Shown here in pieces: positions 26,016 to 32,997 of a DNA stretch of 32,997 nt. Origin of the DNA: Bacteroides sp. (GTDB lineage: Bacteria; Bacteroidota; Bacteroidia; Bacteroidales; Muribaculaceae); assembly GCA_014802425.1 (NCBI GenBank), contig JAAVCH010000014.1:27590-60586 (forward strand). Reading direction: 5' to 3'. Every line of letters starts with the position of its first letter. Positions within the stretch are counted from its first letter, which is position 1. Made by a program: the position numbers and the translations under genes. The notes below the pieces were generated by a model. That model made no database searches and was not told the origin of the DNA. It saw only the letters and a program-made list of their open reading frames with translations.

Positions 26016-26876
26016 ATGTTGGACATCAAAAAGACCGGTATAAGAGCCCTTTCAGGCGCTGTCTATGTAACCATGATCGTGCTGGCCTGCTGGTGCGGCG
26101 CACCGGGACTCACCCTCCTCGCCCTGCTTTTCGGAGCACTCGGCATGTTTGAATTCCGCCAGATGAGATTCGGTCCCCAGGGGGCCTCGCTCCCGCTTAC
26201 CGTCTACGACATCTTCGGCATATGCTGCCTAATACTCAGCGCCTACTGGCTGCCGCTCCTTATGCTGTGGGTGACCTGGATGATGGGCCGCATGGTCATC
26301 ACCATCTATTCCCGCGCGGATCATCCGGAGAAACAGTTCGCCGTCGACATGGCCGGCCAGGTGTATATCGGCATCCCGCTGTTCATCATGACCCTTATGG
26401 CGAAATTCTGCGACCTCGACATCGCCACCTGCATGCCCGTGCTCAGCATCTTCATCCTCATATGGGTCAACGATACCGGCGCGTTCATCTTCGGGAGCAT
26501 CTTCGGGCGGCACAAGCTCTTCGAGCGTGTCTCTCCCAAGAAATCATGGGAGGGATTCTGGGGAGGAGCCCTCTGCGCCATAGGTGGCGGAGCGCTGATC
26601 GGAGCCACAGGCACCGATCTGGCCCAAGGGAGCATCACCGATCCCCTCTGGTTCTGGCTCGGAGCCGGCGCGGTGATAGCCGTGGCCGCCACCTTCGGCG
26701 ACCTGTTCGAATCCGTAATCAAACGCAACCTGCACATCAAGGATTCCGGCAACATCATGCCCGGACACGGCGGAATACTCGACCGCATCGACTCGCTGCT
26801 TATGGTGCTCCCCGCCATGCTGCTCTACTTCCTTATCTATAACTGCACAGCCCTGATGACTGTACTCCCTTTCTGA
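26016..26876 (+). CDS. cdsA: Phosphatidate cytidylyltransferase (CDP-diacylglycerol synthase)
   Basis: A 286-residue integral membrane enzyme that makes CDP-diacylglycerol from phosphatidic acid (the PlsC product) and CTP, the branch point for phosphatidylethanolamine and anionic lipids. It has seven or eight hydrophobic segments. The C-terminal CDS signature is complete: SVIKRNLHIKDSGNIMPG followed by HGGILDRIDS (about 238-265), including the paired Asp residues that bind metal and CTP. Upstream, the NDTGAFIFGSIFGRHKLF block is also typical. It is the first gene of an envelope operon with the LysM and barrel genes (8-bp gap, then 4-bp overlap), driven by the promoter at 25952. Confidence 0.95.
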   Translation: MLDIKKTGIRALSGAVYVTMIVLACWCGAPGLTLLALLFGALGMFEFRQMRFGPQGASLPLTVYDIFGICCLILSAYWLPLLMLWVTWMMGRMVITIYSRADHPEKQFAVDMAGQVYIGIPLFIMTLMAKFCDLDIATCMPVLSIFILIWVNDTGAFIFGSIFGRHKLFERVSPKKSWEGFWGGALCAIGGGALIGATGTDLAQGSITDPLWFWLGAGAVIAVAATFGDLFESVIKRNLHIKDSGNIMPGHGGILDRIDSLLMVLPAMLLYFLIYNCTALMTVLPF

Positions 26877-26884
26877 TTATCCAA

Positions 26885-28858
26885 ATGAAGCTAAAACGTA
26901 TGTTCTGTGCCGCTGCCCTGGCGCTTCCCGCCCTCACGCTTCCCGTGTGCGTGGCGGCGGAGACATCGCTGCCAAAGGTGACGATCCTCGGCAAGACCTT
27001 CTTTTATTACGAGACCAAGAAAGACGAATCCTTCTTCGGAGTGGCCAAGAAATTCGGCTGGGATCCCGATGTGCTCGCCGCAGCCAACCCGGAAGTGGAG
27101 CTGCCTCTCCAGAAAGGGTCACTCCTCTATTATCCCGCTCCGAAAGAAAAGAAAAAGGGCTCTCCGGAGGCCACGGCCACAATCGACCCGGAGACCCCGA
27201 TAACGCATACCGTCGAATCCGGCGAGACAATCTACGGAATAGCCAAATTCTACAATATCCCCGTCGACACCATCTACGCCATGAACCCCGCGGCCCGCGA
27301 CGGCGTGAAGAAAGGGGATGTGCTCACGCTCACCACTAAGAAAGACGTGGTGGAGGATCCGGCCGACGGAATAGTCTACCACACCGTAAGCGAGGATGAA
27401 AGCACCTACGGTATCGCCAAGGCATACAACACCACCGTAGAGGACATCTACCGCCTCAATCCAGGACTGCCGGCGGGTAATCCCGACCCGGGCGAAAGGA
27501 TACGTGTGGCCGCCGGCTCGCTCATAGCCGACGCGAAGACGGAAATAGTGCAGCAACAGCAGATCGACGGACTCTCAAGCTATAAAGTACGCCGCGGCGA
27601 CACATGGCTTTCAATAGCCGAAGCCAACGGCATAGGCGTCGACATGCTGCGTGCCGCGAATCCCGACAAGAAGAAGATCAAGCGCGGCGATACGATAGCG
27701 CTCCCGTCTGTCACCACCGTCGAAGTGGAGCAATACGTAGTGGAGGAAGACCCCAGGGAAAAGACCGAAGAGGGGCGTCAGGAACTGTATAATGAAATCC
27801 ACGGCATAACGGATGATCCGGTCACTACGGAGAATCCTTCGGTCGGAGTGGCCGTTCTTCTCGACGACCCAGACTCCAACAAAGACATGGAATTCGCGCG
27901 CGGAGCCATAGCGGCCGCCGACTATCTCAAGGACCGTCCGTTCGCAACGCGCCTGACGGTGCTCGACTCTCGCAAACCCATGGCCGAACTCCTCAGCGAG
28001 CTTGACGCCTTCTCACCCGACCTCATCGTGACCACGGCCGACAAGCAGCTGCCGGCCTTCCTCAAGGATTTCGCAAAAGACCATTCCGTGATGCTCGTCA
28101 ATGCCTTCGACGTGAAGGACGAAGCTTTCCTCGACAATCCCTATGTGGTGCAGTATCTCGCCCCAACGTCCTACTTCAATGACGAGGTGGCCTCCTACAT
28201 AGCCGAGAAATACAACGGCTACAGCCTTATCCTTGCTGGCCACCTCTCCCCCACCGACACCATGGGAGAAGCCGTAATGCGCAAGATGATGGCCCAGAGC
28301 ACCGGCGCCGTGGAGGAGATCGCCGTAGCCGACATCCCGGAGTTCAGCGTCACGTCCGACTCCAAGATCCTTTTCTACGCCACTCCCGCCGGCAAGGAGG
28401 ACGCGAAGTCGATGCTCGAAAGGATATACGCGCTCAAGGAAGACAATCCGCTGGCCGACATACGTGTGCTCGGGCGTCCGAGCTGGATTACGTTCAGCGA
28501 CAACCTGCGACAGCTTTTCGGCGATGACTACGTAATCATGCCGAGCCGCTTCTACTTCGACCCGAGCCAGCCGGCGGCCCGCACCTTCATCGACGACTAT
28601 AAGGAAATCTTCGGCCAGACACCGATGCGCTCCTTCCCCGTATATTCGGCCACAGCCTACGATATCCTGCGCTATTTCCTCCCCAACCTGCATGCCACAT
28701 CCGGCGACTTCAACGCCGGGTTCAAGCCCGAACAAACCCTACAGAGCGACATCTCCCTAAAGCGCGTCAACAACTGGGGAGGAATCGTCAATCCGCAGGT
28801 ATTCGTGATAGAATTCGAGCCGCTGGGCACGTATAACAAGACCGTACTTCCCCGATGA
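26885..28858 (+). CDS. Secreted protein with four LysM domains and a periplasmic-binding-like domain
   Basis: A 657-residue exported protein with a Sec signal peptide (about 1-25, ending VAAET). Four LysM peptidoglycan-binding modules follow at about 39-84 (divergent), 107-149 (HTVESGETIYGIAKFYNI), 165-208 and 232-274 (YKVRRGDTWLSIAEANGI). After an acidic linker, residues about 318-657 look like a type 1 periplasmic-binding (ABC-substrate or branched-chain amino-acid receptor) fold: GVAVLLDDPDSNKDMEFARGA, then FVIEFEPLG at the end. The combination is seen in uncharacterised Bacteroidales proteins. It probably sits on the cell wall and senses or binds something there; the ligand is unknown. 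Coupled to cdsA (8 bp) and to the barrel gene (4-bp overlap). Confidence 0.82.
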   Translation: MKLKRMFCAAALALPALTLPVCVAAETSLPKVTILGKTFFYYETKKDESFFGVAKKFGWDPDVLAAANPEVELPLQKGSLLYYPAPKEKKKGSPEATATIDPETPITHTVESGETIYGIAKFYNIPVDTIYAMNPAARDGVKKGDVLTLTTKKDVVEDPADGIVYHTVSEDESTYGIAKAYNTTVEDIYRLNPGLPAGNPDPGERIRVAAGSLIADAKTEIVQQQQIDGLSSYKVRRGDTWLSIAEANGIGVDMLRAANPDKKKIKRGDTIALPSVTTVEVEQYVVEEDPREKTEEGRQELYNEIHGITDDPVTTENPSVGVAVLLDDPDSNKDMEFARGAIAAADYLKDRPFATRLTVLDSRKPMAELLSELDAFSPDLIVTTADKQLPAFLKDFAKDHSVMLVNAFDVKDEAFLDNPYVVQYLAPTSYFNDEVASYIAEKYNGYSLILAGHLSPTDTMGEAVMRKMMAQSTGAVEEIAVADIPEFSVTSDSKILFYATPAGKEDAKSMLERIYALKEDNPLADIRVLGRPSWITFSDNLRQLFGDDYVIMPSRFYFDPSQPAARTFIDDYKEIFGQTPMRSFPVYSATAYDILRYFLPNLHATSGDFNAGFKPEQTLQSDISLKRVNNWGGIVNPQVFVIEFEPLGTYNKTVLPR

Positions 28859-29556
28859 TGCCGTCCCTGAAACGATTCGCCGGAGCCGCGACGCTGCTTG
28901 CGGCGGCGCTGGCCTCCGCACACTCCGAAGCCTCGGCGCAGACCCATTATTCCTCCAACATCTCGCTCGGACTTAAGGCCGGAGCCGACCTCAGCCGCAT
29001 CTTCTTCACCCCGAGCGTGAAACAGACCTTCCAGCCCGGCGCCCTGGCGGGAGTCACCTTCCGCTATATCGAGGAAAACCACTTCGGACTCATCGCCGAG
29101 CTCAACTTCATACAGCGCGGATGGAAAGAGAATTTCGAGGGGGAGCCCTTCGCCTATTCCCGCACCATCAATTACCTGGAGCTTCCCGTACTGGCCCACA
29201 TATACTTCGGCCGCCGGGGAAGGTTCTTCTTCAACGCGGGTCCGCTTGTGGCGCTGCGCCTGAGCGATTCGGTAAACTCAAGCTTCGATACCGCCGACGC
29301 CTCATCGCTGCCCGGATTCCCGAAATACCACAACACCCTGCAATACTCGGAGCCCATCAAGCAGCGCATCGACTACGGAATCTGCGCAGGGCTGGGAGGA
29401 GAGTTCAACGTGACCCCCCGACACTCCGCCTATGCCGAAGTGCGCTTCTACTACGGACTCGGCAACCTTTACGGCTCATCGAAGCGCGACAACTTCAGCG
29501 CCTCCAACGGGATGTCGCTCGAATTCATCCTCGGCTACTGGCTTCGCATAAAGTGA
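28855..29556 (+). CDS. Outer-membrane beta-barrel protein (PorT-like/OmpA-type barrel)
   Basis: A 233-residue protein with a Sec signal (about 1-29, ending ASAQT) and alternating amphipathic beta-strands, for example SLGLKAGADLSRIFF, GLIAELNFIQRGW and SAYAEVRFYYGLGN. It ends in an aromatic-rich strand GYWLRIK, as expected for an eight-stranded outer-membrane barrel of the type called porin family or OMP_b-brl in Bacteroidetes. Specific function unknown; PorT-like assignment rests only on general pattern. The start at 28855 overlaps the LysM gene stop by 4 bp (ATGA), which suggests coupled translation and a joint role. An in-frame ATG directly follows at 28858. Confidence 0.8.
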   Translation: MMPSLKRFAGAATLLAAALASAHSEASAQTHYSSNISLGLKAGADLSRIFFTPSVKQTFQPGALAGVTFRYIEENHFGLIAELNFIQRGWKENFEGEPFAYSRTINYLELPVLAHIYFGRRGRFFFNAGPLVALRLSDSVNSSFDTADASSLPGFPKYHNTLQYSEPIKQRIDYGICAGLGGEFNVTPRHSAYAEVRFYYGLGNLYGSSKRDNFSASNGMSLEFILGYWLRIK

Positions 29557-29657
29557 CCCTCACGTCCGACGGAGGAAAACCGCCCCGGTCCCGGAAATGA
29601 CGCACCCCGAAGAAAGCCAAAATACCCTAAATTGTAGGGAATCTCAATGGAATTGAT

Positions 29658-29665
29658 TATCTTTG
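29658..29665 (+). promoter_or_regulatory. Promoter of ppdK (-7 box)
   Basis: TATCTTTG exactly matches TAnnTTTG. A partial -33 (ATTG, 29631-29634) lies 23 nt upstream, slightly longer than usual. The leader of about 110 nt contains a 6-bp hairpin GCCGGA/TCCGGC and an AT-rich run before the ATG. Confidence 0.65.
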
Positions 29666-29780
29666 CACTAATCAAGCCATCACGCGCCCTCCGACCGCCG
29701 GACCCCGCATCCGGCCGAAGACGGCCCGCAACGATTACATCAGTATATAACGTACATCTTATCAACATATTAAATCATTC

Positions 29781-32498
29781 ATGGCACAGAAAATCTATAC
29801 ATTCGGTGACGGAAAAGCCGAAGGTAACGCCTCGATGCGAGACATCCTCGGCGGCAAAGGTGCTAACCTTGCCGAGATGAACCTGCTGGGAATGCCCGTA
29901 CCCCCGGGATTCACCATCACAACAGAAGTCTGCAACGAATATACCCAGTACGGTCGTGACAAAGTCGTGGACGACATCAAGCACGACGTAGAGAAGGCTA
30001 TCGCCCACGTCGAGAAGCTCACCGGCTGCAAGTTCGACGATCCCTCCAATCCCCTTCTCGTATCCGTACGCTCGGGTGCCCGCGCATCCATGCCCGGCAT
30101 GATGGACACCGTCCTCAACCTCGGCATGAACGACGCTACCGTAGCCACCATGGCTGAAAAGAGCGGCAACCCCCGCTTCGCATGGGACAGCTACCGCCGC
30201 TTCGTCCAGATGTATGGCGACGTCGTGCTCGGCATGAAGCCCGCCTCCAAAATCGACATCGACCCCTTCGAGAAGATCATGGACGAGGTCAAGGAGGAAA
30301 AGGGCGTGAAGTTCGACAACGAGCTTGACGTCGATGACCTCAAGGAGCTCGTGAAGCGCTTCAAGGCCGCCGTAAAGGAACACACCGGCAAGGACTTTCC
30401 CGAATCGGCCTGGGAACAGCTCTGGGGAGGCATCTGCGCCGTATTTGACAGCTGGATGAACGAGCGCGCCATCCTCTACCGCCGCATGAACCAGATTCCC
30501 GAAGAATGGGGCACCGCCGTCAACGTACAGGCAATGGTCTACGGCAATATGGGCAACAACTCCGCCACCGGCGTGGCCTTCAGCCGCGACGCCGCCACCG
30601 GCGAAAACATCTTCAACGGCGAGTACCTCATCAACGCACAGGGTGAGGACGTAGTGGCCGGCATCCGCACACCCCAGCAGATCACAGTCGAAGGCTCACG
30701 CCGCTGGGCCGCCCTCCAGGGTATATCCGAGGAGGAGCGCCGCGAGAAGTATCCCTCGCTGGAGGAGACAATGCCCGACTGCGCCGCCGAACTCATCGCC
30801 ATCGCGCATCGTCTGGAAGACTACTACAAGGACATGCAGGACATGGAGTTCACAATCCAGGACGGTAAGCTCTGGATGCTCCAGACCCGCAACGGCAAGC
30901 GTACCGGCGAAGCCATGGTACGCATCGCCATGGAGCTTCTCCGCTCCGGCATGATCGACGAGAAGACCGCCCTTCTGCGCATGGAGCCCCAGAAGCTCGA
31001 CGAGCTCCTGCACCCCGTATTCGACAAGGACGCCCTGAAGCGCGCCAAAGTCGTGGCAAAGGGTCTGCCCGCATCTCCGGGCGCAGCCACAGGCCAGATC
31101 GTATTCTCCGCCGAAGAGGCCGAGGAATGGGCCGAGAAGAAGAAGAAAGTCGTGCTCGTACGTATCGAGACATCTCCCGAAGACCTCCGCGGCATGGCCG
31201 TGGCCCAAGGTATCCTCACTATGCGCGGCGGCATGACCTCGCACGCAGCCGTAGTGGCCCGCGGCATGGGTAAGTGCTGCGTATCCGGTGCCGGCGAAAT
31301 CCTCGTGGACTATGCAGCCAAGACCGTCAAGATGGGCGACAAGGTCTACAAGGAAGGCGACTGGATCTCCCTCAACGGCTCGACAGGCGACGTCTACGAC
31401 GGTCAGGTGCCCACCACCGAGCCTGAAATCGGCGGCGACTTCGCAGCCATCATGAACCTCGCCGCGAAGTACACAAAGACACTCGTGCGCACCAACGCCG
31501 ACACTCCCCGCGACGCCAACCAGGCCCGCAAGTTCGGCGCCCAGGGCATCGGCCTCTGCCGCACGGAGCACATGTTCTTCGAAGGCGACCGCATCAAGGC
31601 CGTACGCGAGATGATTCTTGCCTCTGATGAGGAGGGACGCCGTGCGGCGCTTGCCAAGCTGCTCCCGATGCAGCGCGGTGACTTCGAGGGAATCTTCGAA
31701 GCCATGGACGGCTTCGGCGTGACCATCCGTCTGCTCGATCCCCCGTTGCACGAATTCGTACCTCACCAGACCGCCACTCAGAAGGAACTTGCCGCCGACA
31801 TGGGCCTCACCCTCGAAGAGGTAAAGGCCAAGGTCGACTCCCTTGAAGAGTTCAATCCGATGCTCGGCCACCGTGGTTGCCGTCTCGGCATCACATATCC
31901 CGAGATCACCGAAATGCAGACCCGCGCCATCATCGAGGCTGCCCTCGCATGCAAGGCCCGTGGCTTCAAGGTATATCCCGAAATCATGGTTCCGCTCGTA
32001 GGCTCGCTCAAGGAGCTCTCCAACCAGGCTGCCGTAATCAACATCACGGCCAACAAGGTATTTGAGGAAAAGGGCGACACAATCCCCTACAAGGTAGGCA
32101 CAATGATTGAGGTTCCGCGTGCGGCCCTCACCGCCAACCAGATCGCAGAGGTGGCTGAATTCTTCTCGTTCGGCACCAACGACCTCACCCAGATGACCTT
32201 CGGCTTCTCCCGCGACGATGCTCCCAAGTTCCTCAAATTCTACAAGGACCACGGCATCATCAAGGTAGATCCCTTCGAGGTACTTGATCAGGAAGGTGTA
32301 GGCCAGCTCGTAGAAATGGGGGTCAAGAAAGGCCGCGCCACACGTCCCGACCTCAAGGTCGGCATCTGCGGCGAGCACGGCGGCGAGCCCAGTAGCGTGA
32401 AATTCTGCGCCAAACTCGGCATGAACTACGTCAGCTGCTCCCCCTTCCGCGTGCCCATCGCCCGCGTAGCTGCGGCGCAGGCGGCTATCGAGGACTAA
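29781..32498 (+). CDS. ppdK: Pyruvate, phosphate dikinase
   Basis: A 905-residue PPDK that interconverts pyruvate, ATP and phosphate with phosphoenolpyruvate, AMP and pyrophosphate, a reversible glycolytic step widespread in Bacteroidales. The order is an N-terminal nucleotide-binding domain (SVRSGARASMPGMMDTVLNLG about 95-115, QTRNGKRTGEA), then the phospho-histidine swivel domain with His488 in GGMTSHAAVVARGMG. The C-terminal PEP/pyruvate barrel follows, with FGTNDLTQM and the catalytic Cys863 in GICGEHGGEP. Length is slightly above the usual 870-880. Single-gene unit with its own promoter and terminator. Codon use is more biased (GTA, CGC, ATC) than its neighbours, consistent with high expression. 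Confidence 0.97.
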   Translation: MAQKIYTFGDGKAEGNASMRDILGGKGANLAEMNLLGMPVPPGFTITTEVCNEYTQYGRDKVVDDIKHDVEKAIAHVEKLTGCKFDDPSNPLLVSVRSGARASMPGMMDTVLNLGMNDATVATMAEKSGNPRFAWDSYRRFVQMYGDVVLGMKPASKIDIDPFEKIMDEVKEEKGVKFDNELDVDDLKELVKRFKAAVKEHTGKDFPESAWEQLWGGICAVFDSWMNERAILYRRMNQIPEEWGTAVNVQAMVYGNMGNNSATGVAFSRDAATGENIFNGEYLINAQGEDVVAGIRTPQQITVEGSRRWAALQGISEEERREKYPSLEETMPDCAAELIAIAHRLEDYYKDMQDMEFTIQDGKLWMLQTRNGKRTGEAMVRIAMELLRSGMIDEKTALLRMEPQKLDELLHPVFDKDALKRAKVVAKGLPASPGAATGQIVFSAEEAEEWAEKKKKVVLVRIETSPEDLRGMAVAQGILTMRGGMTSHAAVVARGMGKCCVSGAGEILVDYAAKTVKMGDKVYKEGDWISLNGSTGDVYDGQVPTTEPEIGGDFAAIMNLAAKYTKTLVRTNADTPRDANQARKFGAQGIGLCRTEHMFFEGDRIKAVREMILASDEEGRRAALAKLLPMQRGDFEGIFEAMDGFGVTIRLLDPPLHEFVPHQTATQKELAADMGLTLEEVKAKVDSLEEFNPMLGHRGCRLGITYPEITEMQTRAIIEAALACKARGFKVYPEIMVPLVGSLKELSNQAAVINITANKVFEEKGDTIPYKVGTMIEVPRAALTANQIAEVAEFFSFGTNDLTQMTFGFSRDDAPKFLKFYKDHGIIKVDPFEVLDQEGVGQLVEMGVKKGRATRPDLKVGICGEHGGEPSSVKFCAKLGMNYVSCSPFRVPIARVAAAQAAIED

Positions 32499-32523
32499 GC
32501 AGATTCCCCTGACAATCGCTAAT

Positions 32524-32574
32524 ATAGGCGATAACTCACTGTAACAAGGTGGGTTATCGCCTATCGTATTTTTA
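32524..32574 (+). terminator. Terminator after ppdK
   Basis: ATAGGCGATAACTCAC (32524-32539) pairs with GTGGGTTATCGCCTAT (32549-32564), 16 bp with one U-G wobble and a 9-nt loop. It is followed by CGTATTTTTA. Confidence 0.8.
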
Positions 32575-32577
32575 GGC

Positions 32578-32598
32578 CTATAGGTCAATTTGCAGGCT
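32578..32598. repeat. 21-bp direct repeat, copy 1
   Basis: Shares 20 of 21 bases with 32681-32701 in the same orientation; the core is TAGGTCA(A/T)TTTGCAGGCT. It starts 4 nt after the ppdK terminator's T-run. It lies in the 377-bp stretch 32499-32874, which has no protein gene but holds the terminator, both repeat copies, a promoter and a structured RNA. No inverted copy is in the window. Confidence 0.75.
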
Positions 32599-32680
32599 AA
32601 AGTCGATGTAACCAACTATATTACTGTTTCTTATAGCACTTCAAAGCAATTGAAGCCGTTTTGAGTCAGAGTAAATGCGG

Positions 32681-32701
32681 CTATAGGTCATTTTGCAGGC
32701 T
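32681..32701. repeat. 21-bp direct repeat, copy 2
   Basis: Second copy, 103 bp from the first and immediately upstream of the promoter at 32717. It may be a regulatory site for the small RNA, or the terminal or subterminal repeat of the adjacent transposase-bearing element. Confidence 0.75.
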
Positions 32702-32716
32702 GATTTTACGACCAAA

Positions 32717-32748
32717 TTTGCTATGAGACCCATCATCTGTTAACTTTG
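32717..32748 (+). promoter_or_regulatory. Near-perfect Bacteroidetes promoter for a small RNA
   Basis: TTTG (32717-32720), exactly 20 nt, then TAACTTTG (32741-32748): both boxes and the spacing match the TTTG-N19-21-TAnnTTTG consensus. The predicted start is about 32751-32753, at the first base of a 9-bp closing stem. It is the best promoter in the window and there is no protein ORF behind it on this strand. Confidence 0.75.
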
Positions 32749-32750
32749 CA

Positions 32751-32860
32751 CTACGGCTTAAGCGTAACGGAGCTCTGCCGGGGAGCCAACTCCGCCAGGA
32801 ATAAAGCCGTAGAATATGCATAATGCAATCGGGAGGTGCCTTATTGGGTGCCTCCTTTTT
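32751..32860 (+). ncRNA. Candidate structured small RNA, about 110 nt
   Basis: The unit is delimited by a strong promoter and a terminator. CTACGGCTT (32751-32759) pairs perfectly with AAGCCGTAG (32804-32812), so the 5' end is sealed by a 9-bp closing helix. Inside, three mutually exclusive short stems are possible: CGGAG (32768-32772) with CTCCG (32890-type spacing aside, at 32790-32794), GCTC (32772-32775) with GAGC (32783-32786), or GGAG (32782-32785) with CTCC (32790-32793). Then comes an AT-rich linker and the terminator hairpin. No ORF, riboswitch, SRP or tmRNA core is recognisable. Layout resembles stand-alone Bacteroidales RNAs such as the Bacteroidales-1 motif, but I cannot confirm identity. 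It could regulate in trans or belong to the neighbouring mobile element. Confidence 0.6.
32832..32860 (+). terminator. Terminator of the small RNA
   Basis: GGAGGTGCC (32832-32840) pairs with GGTGCCTCC (32847-32855), 9 bp with two G-U wobbles and loop TTATTG, followed by TTTTT (32856-32860). An outer stem GCATAATG (32818-32825) with CATTATGC (32861-32868) extends it. Confidence 0.8.
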
Positions 32861-32874
32861 CATTATGCAATTTC

Positions 32875-32997
32875 TCATATGCCAAGAAAAACCCCATTCA
32901 TAAATCGCTTGCGATTTTCTTCCGACATACCGGGATGATCACGCAGATTCTTCTTCAAATCTGTGAAGGTGCCTTCTATCATGTTGTTGGTGTTAGG
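32875..32997 (-). CDS. C-terminus of a DDE-type transposase-like protein, cut by window edge
   Basis: The leftward frame is open from the window edge to TGA at 32875-32877, 40 visible residues. It reads TNNMIEGTFTDLKKNLRDH followed by GMSEENRKRFMNGVFLGI. The NN-x-x-EG-x-F-x-x-LK pattern, with a Glu that would be the last acidic residue of a DDE/DDD site, followed by a short basic helix, is typical of the C-terminal end of IS-type transposases (ISL3-, IS256- or MULE-like). Family not assignable from this fragment. It converges on the small RNA and the 21-bp repeats, which would be at this element's end if it is an insertion sequence. Confidence 0.6.
   Translation of the reverse strand, partial: PNTNNMIEGTFTDLKKNLRDHPGMSEENRKRFMNGVFLGI

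Noticed and set aside
30696..32615. A 639-codon open frame on the minus strand across ppdK
   Set aside because: It is the antisense shadow of a strongly biased, GC-rich gene; the product is low-complexity (Gly, His, Ala, Val) with no domain, and the plus-strand PPDK is complete.
32875..32997. IS110-type transposase with the small RNA as a bridge RNA
   Set aside because: The visible C-terminus has the NN..EG.F..LK pattern of DDE transposases, not the serine-containing C-terminal domain of IS110; a link between the RNA and the transposase is unproven.

Overview
The window looks like a chromosomal segment of a GC-rich Bacteroidales bacterium, most likely a gut Muribaculaceae-type organism. This is inferred from four things. 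The promoters match the Bacteroidetes -7 box TAnnTTTG. Shine-Dalgarno sequences are absent. The proteins have clear Bacteroidales relatives (RprX/RprY, the compact thiamine operon, PPDK, the clostripain lipoprotein). The genes are densely packed and GC-rich, with AT-rich promoters. I could not run any search, so the family-level placement is tentative. There is no rRNA, tRNA, CRISPR array or prophage. The only mobile-element trace is a transposase-like C-terminus at the right edge.

Layout. 1-5530 is read leftward: a truncated small conserved protein, a ThiF/MoeB-type adenylyltransferase, a type I-like glutamine synthetase with its own promoter, and the two-component pair rprX-rprY. A previously unlisted 40-codon ORF sits between rprX and rprY. 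From 5751 everything is read rightward. First come a clostripain-like lipoprotein, a small-conductance mechanosensitive channel with a large cytoplasmic insertion, and a PlsC acyltransferase. A thiamine cluster follows (thiD, thiS, a TenI/ThiE-like paralogue, thiE, thiG, thiC, thiH), then Fe/Mn superoxide dismutase, rsfS and ftsH. Next is a complete tripartite RND efflux operon (lipoprotein adaptor, inner-membrane pump, outer-membrane factor). The envelope group that follows holds an LpxA-type acyltransferase, cdsA, a LysM plus periplasmic-binding-fold protein and an outer-membrane beta-barrel. A monocistronic pyruvate phosphate dikinase gene closes the gene-dense part.

How the genes work together. 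ThiD makes HMP-PP from the HMP-P that ThiC produces. ThiS, ThiF, ThiG and ThiH make the thiazole, a TenI-like protein may tautomerise it, and ThiE joins the two halves. The adenylyltransferase expected to charge ThiS lies about 9 kb away on the other strand. Envelope biogenesis is the second theme: PlsC and CdsA for phospholipid, the LpxA family for lipid A, FtsH for membrane protein quality control, and the LysM protein, barrel, MscS and efflux pump.

The least ordinary part is the AT-richer stretch 32499-32874. It holds a strong terminator, a 21-bp direct repeat, a near-perfect Bacteroidetes promoter and, exactly downstream, a roughly 110-nt self-contained structured RNA ending in its own terminator, next to the transposase-like tail. 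Other points worth a second look are the rprX-rprY micro-ORF, the structured leader in front of thiE, the two extra hydrophobic segments in the RND pump, the MscS insertion, and the LpxA paralogue with a substituted active-site histidine.
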